Part shown: positions 6,845-12,787 of the stretch, one piece after another | Layout: every line of letters starts with the position of its first letter | Numbering within the stretch: position 1 is the first letter of the stretch | From: F23-D06 sp045600905 | GTDB taxonomy: Bacteria; Bacteroidota; Bacteroidia; Bacteroidales; WCHB1-69 | NCBI GenBank assembly: GCA_045600905.1 | Contig: JAZRYT010000140.1 | Span: 1 to 12,787 of the forward strand | Length of the DNA stretch: 12,787 nucleotides | Direction of reading: 5' to 3' | Program-made: the position numbers and the translations under genes | The notes under the pieces: model-generated | The model's database searches: none | What the model was told of the DNA's origin: nothing | Seen by the model: the letters and a program-made list of their open reading frames with translations, nothing else

Positions 6845-7645
6845 ATGATCATTTTATCCTTGTTATTCAAAAAATCATACGCCGTCGATGCCGTTTGCAA
6901 GGCAAAACTTTCCAGTTTGTCCTTAGCACCGCTGTCGGCATCGCCACTCGCTGCTGTGAATTGGGCGGCGGTGCCCAAGCCAAGCGGCTGGATGGCCCTT
7001 GCCGCCGCCCAAGTGCCCGTGACTGTTGGGACGACCGCTAGTGCCGTGTGCGCTTTGTCTTCTGCCGTCATCGTGTCCAACCTTAATCCACAACAGCCGG
7101 CAGACGGCCCGATTACGAGTATCACTGTAGTCGAAGACACTATCACCGCCGAACCGCTGGAACCCATCATTGAAAGTGAGACATCTTACGAGTATCGGGC
7201 TGACCTGCCGCTTGAAAACGTCCCTCCAACGGATAGCAACAGCCTATCCGCCTTGACGACCAAACTGCCCGATGGTACGCCCGCTACCTCAACGACGAAA
7301 TCGCTGCCACCCGACTATAAAGGTTGGAAACTGATTCAAAAACACGGATTTTACGGACTTTGCGATGCCAAAGGGAACATCAAAGTCTATCCCAAATACA
7401 CGAAAATTGACGCTTTTGACGAGTATAAAAAAGGGTGGGCTTTAGTAGAGCAGTTCGGCTTTGTAGGATTTGTAGATTCATTGGGCAAGGAAGTCGTGAC
7501 TACGCAATACGATGAAATCGGAAAATTCGGACAGTACAGAAACAAAATGGCTTTAGTCAGCAAGGGCGGATTTTACGGTTTTATCAATGAAAGCGGAGAA
7601 GAAATCGTGCCTACAGAATATAGCAAGGAGGAATTAATCAAATAA
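6845..7645 (+). CDS. Membrane-anchored protein with three WG repeats (possible anti-sigma or sigma C-terminal part)
   Basis: This is a 266-residue open frame from the first ATG after the sigma region. Residues 1-56 are rich in alanine and leucine and probably cytoplasmic. One membrane span is at about 57-79. A Pro/Thr/Ser/Glu-rich linker runs from 80 to about 157. Then come three WG-type repeats at about 159-188, 196-226 and 234-262, with the cores HGFYGLCDAKGN, FGFVGFVDSLGK and GGFYGFINESGE. WG repeats are thought to form ligand- or protein-binding folds. The orientation suggests an envelope-facing sensor joined to a cytoplasmic segment. The frame is the same as the restored sigma frame, separated only by the TAG at 6800-6802 and 14 further sense codons. 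The ATG at 6845 may therefore not be the true start, and the gene may be the C-terminal part of a fused sigma factor. No known anti-sigma domain is recognised in the N-terminus. Confidence 0.75.
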   Translation: MIILSLLFKKSYAVDAVCKAKLSSLSLAPLSASPLAAVNWAAVPKPSGWMALAAAQVPVTVGTTASAVCALSSAVIVSNLNPQQPADGPITSITVVEDTITAEPLEPIIESETSYEYRADLPLENVPPTDSNSLSALTTKLPDGTPATSTTKSLPPDYKGWKLIQKHGFYGLCDAKGNIKVYPKYTKIDAFDEYKKGWALVEQFGFVGFVDSLGKEVVTTQYDEIGKFGQYRNKMALVSKGGFYGFINESGEEIVPTEYSKEELIK

Positions 7646-7663
7646 TCTTAAAATCAAATTGAT

Positions 7664-8553
7664 ATGAAAAAATTATGTCTATTGGTCGTTTTAATTTTGA
7701 CCCTCAGTTTCGTGCAAGCGCAAAAAGTCCAGGACAAATTGGTTCGAATGCTTCCCGCTTTTTCATCTTTGAACATTGAAAGAGGGTTCCTCGGGAATGT
7801 GATTTTATGTCAGAGTCCCGAATCCAAATTGGAAATAGCCGTTGTGTCTGCGGACCACAACGCGGAACACATCGCCTCCGAAGTGGCCAACGGGAAATTG
7901 ACCTTATCCATCAAAGAGCATCCTCAAAAAAGTCTGGATCTTAAAGTACTATATGTTAAGATTTATTCTCCGAAATTCGACTCAGTCACATCGGAAGGTA
8001 CCTGCGATATCACCATTGAAAATGAGATAAAAGGTGATAACTTCACTTTAGCCTTAAATGGACCAGGAAACACGCAAATCTATGGGTTGCAAATGCGCAA
8101 AGACATTGAAATTATCACAAGTAGTGCGCGAGTGCTCACTGTTAAACAGGAGATGTGTTGTGAAAACTTCACCTTGGACGCAAACGGAGCAGGGGACATC
8201 CATATCAATGAGTTGCAAATGCGCAAAAACATTGTAATCAATGCGAGCGGAGCGAGCCGTCTCTACATAAAAAAATGTCAAGCAGAGGACATAGTGATGC
8301 AACTTGCTGGAACTGGAATCTTCAAAGTCGGGGAAATCACTGGAATGACATCAAACAATAAAGTGACTATTAATACGAGTCGAGTTGGAAAGACACTGCA
8401 TACATCTCCGGAGAAGTCACCCAAAATGATTCTATAACAAGTATGGGTGTGGTGAAAGTCTCAGGTCCGGCGAAAGTCTTTCTAATGGTCCCCATCCTTG
8501 ATCCGAAAACAGGCGAAGAGACAGGAGAAAAAGCGAAAGTTCAAATCAAATAA
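7664..8553 (+). pseudogene. Secreted GIN-domain (DUF2807) protein with C-terminal frameshift
   Basis: The gene starts 18 bp after the WG-repeat gene. Its product has a signal peptide (MKKLCLLVVLILTLSFVQAQ, likely cleaved near residues 18-20) and a beta-helical GIN domain (putative auto-transporter adhesin head domain, DUF2807) at about residues 33-243. This family is exported and its function is unclear. The frame as read stops at 8435-8437 after 257 residues. Adding one A at the run 8389-8391 restores a family-like end, with stretches YISGEVTQNDSITSMG and VVKVSGPAKVFL, down to a TAA at 8551-8553. About 53 residues are therefore replaced or lost. Two tandem 42-residue repeats lie inside the domain. 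The gene could still make a shortened product. Confidence 0.82.
8039..8290 (+). repeat. Two tandem 126-bp (42-codon) repeats inside the GIN-domain gene
   Basis: Residues 126-167 and 168-209 align with no gap. Both begin NFTL and contain NG.G, then LQMRK.I. At DNA level the stretch beginning GTTGCAAATGCGCAAA occurs at 8086 and again at 8212, exactly 126 bp apart. The repeat corresponds to rungs of the beta-helix. The local DNA identity suggests recent duplication or gene conversion, or constraint on the LQMRK segment. Confidence 0.8.
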
Positions 8554-8614
8554 AGGGAACACCTGTGCGGTGCAGCGTGCTGTCTCAACATTACAAGGCA
8601 TAGAACGCACATTG

Positions 8615-8715
8615 CAAATCAGCCGCGAACGATACATTTTTTGTGCTTCACGGCTGATTCTTTACATACAAATCAGCCGTAAACGATATTTTTTTGCGCT
8701 TTGCGGCTGATTTGT
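8615..8715. repeat. Two tandem copies of a 45-bp hairpin element upstream of the second ATPase gene
   Basis: Copy 1 (8615-8659) has arms AATCAGCCG (8617-8625) and CGGCTGATT (8651-8659) around a 25-nt loop. Copy 2 (8668-8715) has perfect 12-bp arms ACAAATCAGCCG (8668-8679) and CGGCTGATTTGT (8704-8715) around a 24-nt loop. The loops are also alike: both contain AACGATA, then a T run, a G, and GCTT shortly after. The copies are therefore direct repeats of an inverted repeat, with a period of 54 bp. Copy 2 ends 24 bp before the ATPase -7 box. Possible roles are a double operator, an RNA hairpin pair acting as terminator or leader, or a small dispersed palindromic element. Confidence 0.85.
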
Positions 8716-8739
8716 CGCGACGGAAAATAAAAATTATTG

Positions 8740-8747
8740 TACTTTTG
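8740..8747 (+). promoter_or_regulatory. Bacteroidota -7 promoter box for the second ATPase gene
   Basis: TACTTTTG matches TAnnTTTG exactly and is followed by CCGCTAATTTAA, with the ATG at 8772 24 nt downstream. A TTTG at 8711-8714, inside the right arm of hairpin copy 2, is a possible but over-distant -33 element (25-bp spacer). Confidence 0.7.
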
Positions 8748-8771
8748 CCGCTAATTTAATCAGAGGAAAAT

Positions 8772-10205
8772 ATGGCTTCAATAATTGGTAGAAAAGCAGA
8801 AATATCCGAATTGTCAGCAAGATACAACAGCGGAAAATCAGAATTCATAGCTATTTACGGTAGGCGGAGAGTGGGAAAGACTTTCTTAATCAAGGAATAT
8901 TTTAAAAATCACTTCGCCTTTCAGCACACCGGTTTGTCGCTGGTTGATAAAAAATCAGGACAAAGGACCGAACAACTGAAACATTTTTTCTACTCTCTTC
9001 GGCAATATGGTTGGGAAGGAGAGCATCAACCCAGTTCTTGGTTAGAGGCCTTCTTTTTATTGAAACAATTGCTGGGACAAAAAGACGATGGGAGCCGTCA
9101 AGTTGTCTTCATTGACGAACTTCCTTGGATGGACACACCAGGTTCAGGATTCGTTACCGCATTGGAAAGTTTTTGGAACGGATGGGGAGACTGTAGGGAT
9201 AACCTTATGCTTGTCGTTTGCGGCAGCGCGACATCCTGGATGTCCAATAGACTGATAAATGATAAAGGTGGATTGTATGGACGTCTTACCGATGTAATCA
9301 AATTGGAACCTTTTACTTTGAGCGAATGTGCCCAATTTTATGAGGCCAACGGAATCAATTTGTCCCGTTATGATATTACAGAAGGGTATATGATATTGGG
9401 CGGAATCCCATACTATATGGACTACTTTGCCAAGGGATTTAGCTTGGCCCAGAATATCGACAATCTTTTTTTTAGGAAAAATGCCAAATTAAAAGACGAG
9501 TTCAGCAGACTGTTTCGCTCAGTCTTCATCAACCCGGAAATGAAGATGAAAATCGTGCGAGCCTTGGGAACTTGCCATAAGGGGCTTACTCGGGAACAAA
9601 TCGTTCAAAAAACGAACATTAAAGGAGGTGGTACGCTTTCCGAATCATTGGCGGCTTTGGAAGAGTCCGACTTCCTTGTTAAATATGTGCCGTATGGGTG
9701 CTCAAAAAGAGCTGTTCACTATAAACTTTCGGACAATTTCTGCTGGTTTTGGTTGCATTTTATGGAACAAGACCGCAAACAGGAAGACTTTTGGCAAGTG
9801 AACGAAAACAAACCTGCCGTCAGAAGTTGGTGCGGCATAGCCTTTGAAGAGGTATGTTTCAACCACATCCGACAAATCAAACAGGCCTTGGGAATTTCTG
9901 GTGTGACGACACGAATATCTTCTTTTATTGAGCAAGGAGACAACCATTCGGAAGGAATGCAGATAGATATGATCATTGACCGTGACGACCGCGTCCTCAA
10001 TCTCTGTGAAATGAAATTCGTCCAAAGTGATTTTGCAGTTGATAGAGACTACAGCAGAAAAATTGCCAATCGTGTGCAATTCCTTCTACAAAAAGAGAAT
10101 AGGACAATCCATTCCACACTCATTACCACATACGGTTTGAAATATAACGAATACAGCGGTTCATTCCAAAAGACAATCACATTAGATGATTTGTTCGTAG
10201 GGTAA
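8772..10205 (+). CDS. ATPase_2 + DUF234 family ATPase with PD-(D/E)XK-like C-terminal lobe
   Basis: This 477-residue protein has the normal full-length layout of the family. The N-terminal P-loop domain has Walker A YGRRRVGKT (29-37), Walker B VVFIDELPWMD (111-121, with D115 and E116), the sensor VVCGSATSWM (148-157) and GGLYGR (166-171). A winged-helix region at about 258-312 contains GLTREQIVQKT and LSESLAALEESDFL. The DUF234 part starts at about 317 (YKLSDNFCWFWLHF). It then shows AFEEVC (E359), QIDMIID (D399) and LCEMKF (E413, K415), which match the order of a PD-(D/E)XK nuclease core. Family members are common and often multicopy in Bacteroidota and archaea, but their biological role is not settled. 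DNA- or RNA-directed nuclease activity is an inference. It is monocistronic, with its own promoter behind the tandem hairpins. The other ATPase in this window (3623-4795) lacks the nuclease-like lobe. Confidence 0.92.
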   Translation: MASIIGRKAEISELSARYNSGKSEFIAIYGRRRVGKTFLIKEYFKNHFAFQHTGLSLVDKKSGQRTEQLKHFFYSLRQYGWEGEHQPSSWLEAFFLLKQLLGQKDDGSRQVVFIDELPWMDTPGSGFVTALESFWNGWGDCRDNLMLVVCGSATSWMSNRLINDKGGLYGRLTDVIKLEPFTLSECAQFYEANGINLSRYDITEGYMILGGIPYYMDYFAKGFSLAQNIDNLFFRKNAKLKDEFSRLFRSVFINPEMKMKIVRALGTCHKGLTREQIVQKTNIKGGGTLSESLAALEESDFLVKYVPYGCSKRAVHYKLSDNFCWFWLHFMEQDRKQEDFWQVNENKPAVRSWCGIAFEEVCFNHIRQIKQALGISGVTTRISSFIEQGDNHSEGMQIDMIIDRDDRVLNLCEMKFVQSDFAVDRDYSRKIANRVQFLLQKENRTIHSTLITTYGLKYNEYSGSFQKTITLDDLFVG

Positions 10206-10261
10206 ACTTTTAGAATCATCTTTCACCCTCATTTTCCAAGTTTTTACTATTGTTTTTTTAC

Positions 10262-10269
10262 TACCTTTG
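10262..10269 (+). promoter_or_regulatory. Bacteroidota -7 promoter box for nifJ
   Basis: TACCTTTG matches TAnnTTTG exactly and is followed by CGCGCTTTTTA. The ATG at 10365 is 95 nt downstream, a longer leader than for other genes here. That leader contains the 7-bp-periodic array at 10288-10322. No clear -33 box is seen. Confidence 0.65.
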
Positions 10270-10287
10270 CGCGCTTTTTACGGCTAA

Positions 10288-10322
10288 GCTGTCAGCCAAC
10301 TGCTAATAGCTAATAGTCAATA
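10288..10322. repeat. Five degenerate 7-bp units in the nifJ leader
   Basis: Units start at 10288 (GCTGTCA), 10295 (GCCAACT), 10302 and 10309 (GCTAATA, twice identical) and 10316 (GTCAATA). The first unit is identical to the unit at 4840-4846 in the ATPase promoter region. The array is probably transcribed as part of the nifJ 5' leader. No stable hairpin stands out. Confidence 0.65.
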
Positions 10323-10364
10323 ACTTGCAACAATTATCAACAATATTTACAAATAAATTTTATT

Positions 10365-12787
10365 ATGGCAGAAAAAAAATTTATGACTTGCGACGGTAAC
10401 TGCGCTGCAGCTCACGTTGCGTACATGTTCAGTGAAGTTGCCGCTATCTATCCTATCACTCCGTCTTCTCCGATGGCAGAATACATCGACGAATGGAGTG
10501 CCGGCGGCAGAAAAAACATCTTTGGTGAAAACGTCAAGGTTGTCGAAATGCAATCCGAAGCCGGTGCTGCTGGTGCCGTTCACGGTTCTTTGCAGGCTGG
10601 TGCCCTCACCACAACCTACACCGCTTCCCAAGGCCTTTTGCTGATGGTTCCGAATATGTACAAAATCGCCGGCGAATTGCTTCCTGGCGTTTTCCACGTA
10701 TCCGCTCGTGCATTGGCTGCTCAAGCTCTTTCTATCTTCGGTGACCACGCCGACGTGATGAGCGCTCGCCAAACAGGTTTCGCATTCCTCGTGACCAGCT
10801 CCGTTCAAGAAATTATGGACCTCGCTCCAGTTGCTCACTTGGCAGCCATCGAAGGCCGTGTTCCTTTCGTTCACTTCTTCGACGGTTTCCGTACTTCCCA
10901 CGAAATCCAGAAAGTGGAAGCTACCAACCAAGAGGATGTAGAAAAACTCGTCAACTGGGATGCTTTGAAGGCTTATCGCGAACGCGCCCTCAATCCTGAA
11001 CACCCTGTTACCCGTGGTACTGCTCAAAATGCAGATATCTATTTCCAAACAAGAGAATTACAAAACCAATACTACGAAGCTCTTCCTGACATCGTTGCTA
11101 AATACATGAAGGAAATGAGCAAGATCACAGGTCGCGAATACAAACCGTTCAACTACTACGGCGTTCCTGACGCAACAGACGTAATCGTTGCTATGGGTTC
11201 TATCACCGACGTTATCAAAACCGTCATCGATAAGGAAAACAAGAGCGGCAAGAAACTCGGTCTCATCACCGTACATTTGTATCGTCCGTTCTCCGTCAAA
11301 TATTTGATGGCTGTTATGCCTAAGACTGTTGAAAGAATCTGCGTTCTCGACAGAACCAAAGAACCCGGCGCTAATGGCGATCCTTTGTACCTCGACATCG
11401 TGGAAGCTTTCAAAAACAACGAACTCAACCCGATGATTATCGGCGGCCGTTACGGTCTCTCCTCCAAAGACACCACTCCTGCTCACATCGTGGCTGTTTA
11501 CGAAAACCTCGTTTCCGAAAACCCGATGAACCAATTCACCGTTGGTATCAACGACGATGTTATGCACAAATCCCTCAAGGTTGGTGCTGAAATCTCCATC
11601 CTCCCGAAGGGCACTTTCGAAGCTAAGTTCTACGGCCTCGGCGCTGACGGTACCGTTGGTGCAAACAAGAACTCCATCAAGATTATTGGTGACAACACCA
11701 ACAAATACAGCCAGGCTTACTTCGACTATGACTCCAAGAAATCCGGCGGTTACACCTGTTCTCACCTCCGTTTCGGTGACGAACCCATCCTCGCTCCGTA
11801 CTTGGTTGGTACTCCTGATTTCGTAGCCGTTCACGTTCCTTCCTACCTCAGCAAGTATGACTGCTTGCGCGGTTTGAAAGACAATGGTACTTTCCTTTAC
11901 AACTCCCCGTGGGATGTTGAAGAAACCAAGAAAAACCTTCCTGATTTCGTAAAGAAATATTTGGCTGTCCACCACATCAATATGTACACCATCGATGCTA
12001 CTAAGATCGCTGGCGAAATCGGTTTGGGCAACCGTACCAACACCATCCTTCAATCTGCATTCTTCAAGATTTCCGGCGTTATCCCTTACGACCTCGCTGT
12101 TGAACAAATGAAGAAATTCATCGTTAAATCTTACGGCAAGAAGGGTGAAGACGTTGTCAATATGAACTATGCAGCTGTTGACCGCGGTGGCGAAATCACC
12201 AAGATCGAAATCCCGGCTGAATGGGCTAACCTCAACTGCACAACAGATTTCGTATTCCCGAGCAATCCCGAAGATCCCGACTTCATCAACAAAGTTATGC
12301 GTCCTATGGTTGCTCAATGTGGTAACGACCTTCCTGTTTCCGCATTCAAGGAAATCATCGACGGTACATTCCCAGCAGGTACGACCGCCTACGAAAAACG
12401 TGGCGTAGCTACTATGGTTCCTGAATGGAATCCTGCAAAATGTATCCAATGTAACCAATGTTCTTTGATTTGTCCTCACGCAGCTATCCGTCCGGTTGTC
12501 ATGACTGACGCTGAATTGAAGAAAGCTCCTAAGGGTATGGAAACGGCTGACATCAAGGCTCCGAAGGAACTCGCCGGTATGCATTTCCGTATGCAAGTTT
12601 CCGTTATGGACTGTACAGGTTGCGGCAACTGCGCCGACATCTGTCCTGCTAAGGAAAAAGCGCTCACGATGAAACCGTTCGAAAGCCAACTCGCAGAAGC
12701 TAAGAACTGGGAATATGGTCAAAAGAAAGTTACCTACAAAGACAACTTGCTTGACAAATTCGCTAACGTTAAGAACAGCCAATTCGC
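10365..12787 (+). CDS. nifJ: Pyruvate:ferredoxin (flavodoxin) oxidoreductase, N-terminal 807 codons (3' end outside window)
   Basis: The homodimeric enzyme oxidises pyruvate with CoA to acetyl-CoA and CO2 and passes electrons to ferredoxin or flavodoxin. It is central to anaerobic Bacteroidota metabolism. Visible parts are the pyrimidine-binding domain (about 5-245) with YPITPSSP (T32), EMQSEAG (E65) and HVSAR (R115), which correspond to the active-site Thr31, Glu64 and Arg114 of the Desulfovibrio africanus enzyme. Domain II is at about 260-380, and the gamma-type domain at about 410-600 contains GLGADGTVGANK. The EKR motif is at 677-679. Two [4Fe-4S] motifs follow, with cysteines at 693/696/699/703 and 750/753/756/760. 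The TPP-binding domain and third cluster lie beyond the window, the usual total being about 1,180-1,200 residues. The start MAEKKFMTCDGN is family-typical. Codon use looks biased (GGT, CGT, CCG, TTC), as expected for a highly expressed gene, which also leaves a long empty frame on the opposite strand. Confidence 0.97.
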   Translation, partial: MAEKKFMTCDGNCAAAHVAYMFSEVAAIYPITPSSPMAEYIDEWSAGGRKNIFGENVKVVEMQSEAGAAGAVHGSLQAGALTTTYTASQGLLLMVPNMYKIAGELLPGVFHVSARALAAQALSIFGDHADVMSARQTGFAFLVTSSVQEIMDLAPVAHLAAIEGRVPFVHFFDGFRTSHEIQKVEATNQEDVEKLVNWDALKAYRERALNPEHPVTRGTAQNADIYFQTRELQNQYYEALPDIVAKYMKEMSKITGREYKPFNYYGVPDATDVIVAMGSITDVIKTVIDKENKSGKKLGLITVHLYRPFSVKYLMAVMPKTVERICVLDRTKEPGANGDPLYLDIVEAFKNNELNPMIIGGRYGLSSKDTTPAHIVAVYENLVSENPMNQFTVGINDDVMHKSLKVGAEISILPKGTFEAKFYGLGADGTVGANKNSIKIIGDNTNKYSQAYFDYDSKKSGGYTCSHLRFGDEPILAPYLVGTPDFVAVHVPSYLSKYDCLRGLKDNGTFLYNSPWDVEETKKNLPDFVKKYLAVHHINMYTIDATKIAGEIGLGNRTNTILQSAFFKISGVIPYDLAVEQMKKFIVKSYGKKGEDVVNMNYAAVDRGGEITKIEIPAEWANLNCTTDFVFPSNPEDPDFINKVMRPMVAQCGNDLPVSAFKEIIDGTFPAGTTAYEKRGVATMVPEWNPAKCIQCNQCSLICPHAAIRPVVMTDAELKKAPKGMETADIKAPKELAGMHFRMQVSVMDCTGCGNCADICPAKEKALTMKPFESQLAEAKNWEYGQKKVTYKDNLLDKFANVKNSQF

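Noticed and set aside
6838..7170. 110-codon minus-strand frame opposite the WG-repeat gene
   Set aside because: The composition is low-complexity (Ala, Thr, Ser, Val) and mirrors the plus-strand coding sequence. It has no promoter and no recognisable motif.
8560..8595. Short stem CAGC-GT-GCTG after the GIN gene as a terminator
   Set aside because: The stem is only 4 bp and has no T tract after it.
8498..8710. 70-codon plus-strand frame covering the GIN gene end and the hairpin repeats
   Set aside because: It overlaps the restored GIN C-terminus in another frame, and its second half simply translates the two hairpin copies.
8615..8715. Tandem repeats as a CRISPR array
   Set aside because: There are only two units, each itself a long inverted repeat, with a 9-nt gap instead of a spacer and no cas genes nearby.
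11058..12782. 574-codon open frame on the minus strand opposite nifJ
   Set aside because: It is the mirror of strongly biased nifJ codons. The plus strand encodes an unmistakable enzyme with all motifs, and the minus-strand product matches no family I recognise.

Overview
This window looks like chromosomal DNA of a Bacteroidota bacterium, most likely of the order Bacteroidales. Upstream of most genes is a Bacteroidota-type -7 box (TAnnTTTG), and no Shine-Dalgarno sequence is apparent at the starts I checked. Intergenic DNA is AT-rich. The gene families (ECF sigma factor with WG repeats and a GIN-domain protein, ATPase_2/DUF234 ATPases, M16 peptidase, one-chain pyruvate:ferredoxin oxidoreductase) fit an anaerobic member of that group. 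The genus cannot be told from the sequence alone.

Layout. Positions 1-115 (-) hold the N-terminus of an Rpn-like PD-(D/E)XK nuclease. Positions 116-505 are a divergent intergenic region with promoters for both sides, a GC-rich decamer repeat island and a 7-bp-periodic array. Next comes a YitT-family membrane protein (506-1456, +), which converges with uvrB (1459-3492, -) so closely that the stop codons are 2 bp apart. Upstream of uvrB on the same strand is a P-loop ATPase with a C-terminal winged helix (3623-4795), preceded by a palindrome and promoter. A possible 49-residue small ORF overlaps the ATPase 3' end. A monocistronic M16 zinc peptidase follows (4960-6195, +).

Positions 6324-8553 hold a damaged three-part locus. 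An ECF sigma factor is frameshifted inside region 4.2. A membrane-anchored protein with three WG repeats follows in the same restored frame, after one amber stop. A secreted GIN-domain (DUF2807) protein is frameshifted near its C-terminus. Both frameshifts look like loss of one A from an A run. The sigma factor and WG protein may once have been a single membrane-tethered sigma factor.

Positions 8554-8771 carry two tandem copies of a 45-bp hairpin element and a promoter for a second ATPase, of the ATPase_2 + DUF234 type (8772-10205, +), which keeps PD-(D/E)XK-like residues. The right end is the first 807 codons of nifJ (10365 onward), with thiamine-diphosphate-site residues and two [4Fe-4S] motifs present.

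How the genes relate: uvrB (DNA repair) and nifJ (central anaerobic metabolism) are housekeeping genes, and the M16 peptidase and YitT protein appear to be ordinary resident genes. The two ATPases and the Rpn-like nuclease are accessory-type genes. The most unusual signals are the broken sigma/WG/GIN locus, the tandem hairpin pair, and the different short-period degenerate repeats (7, 8 or 10 bp) in most intergenic regions.
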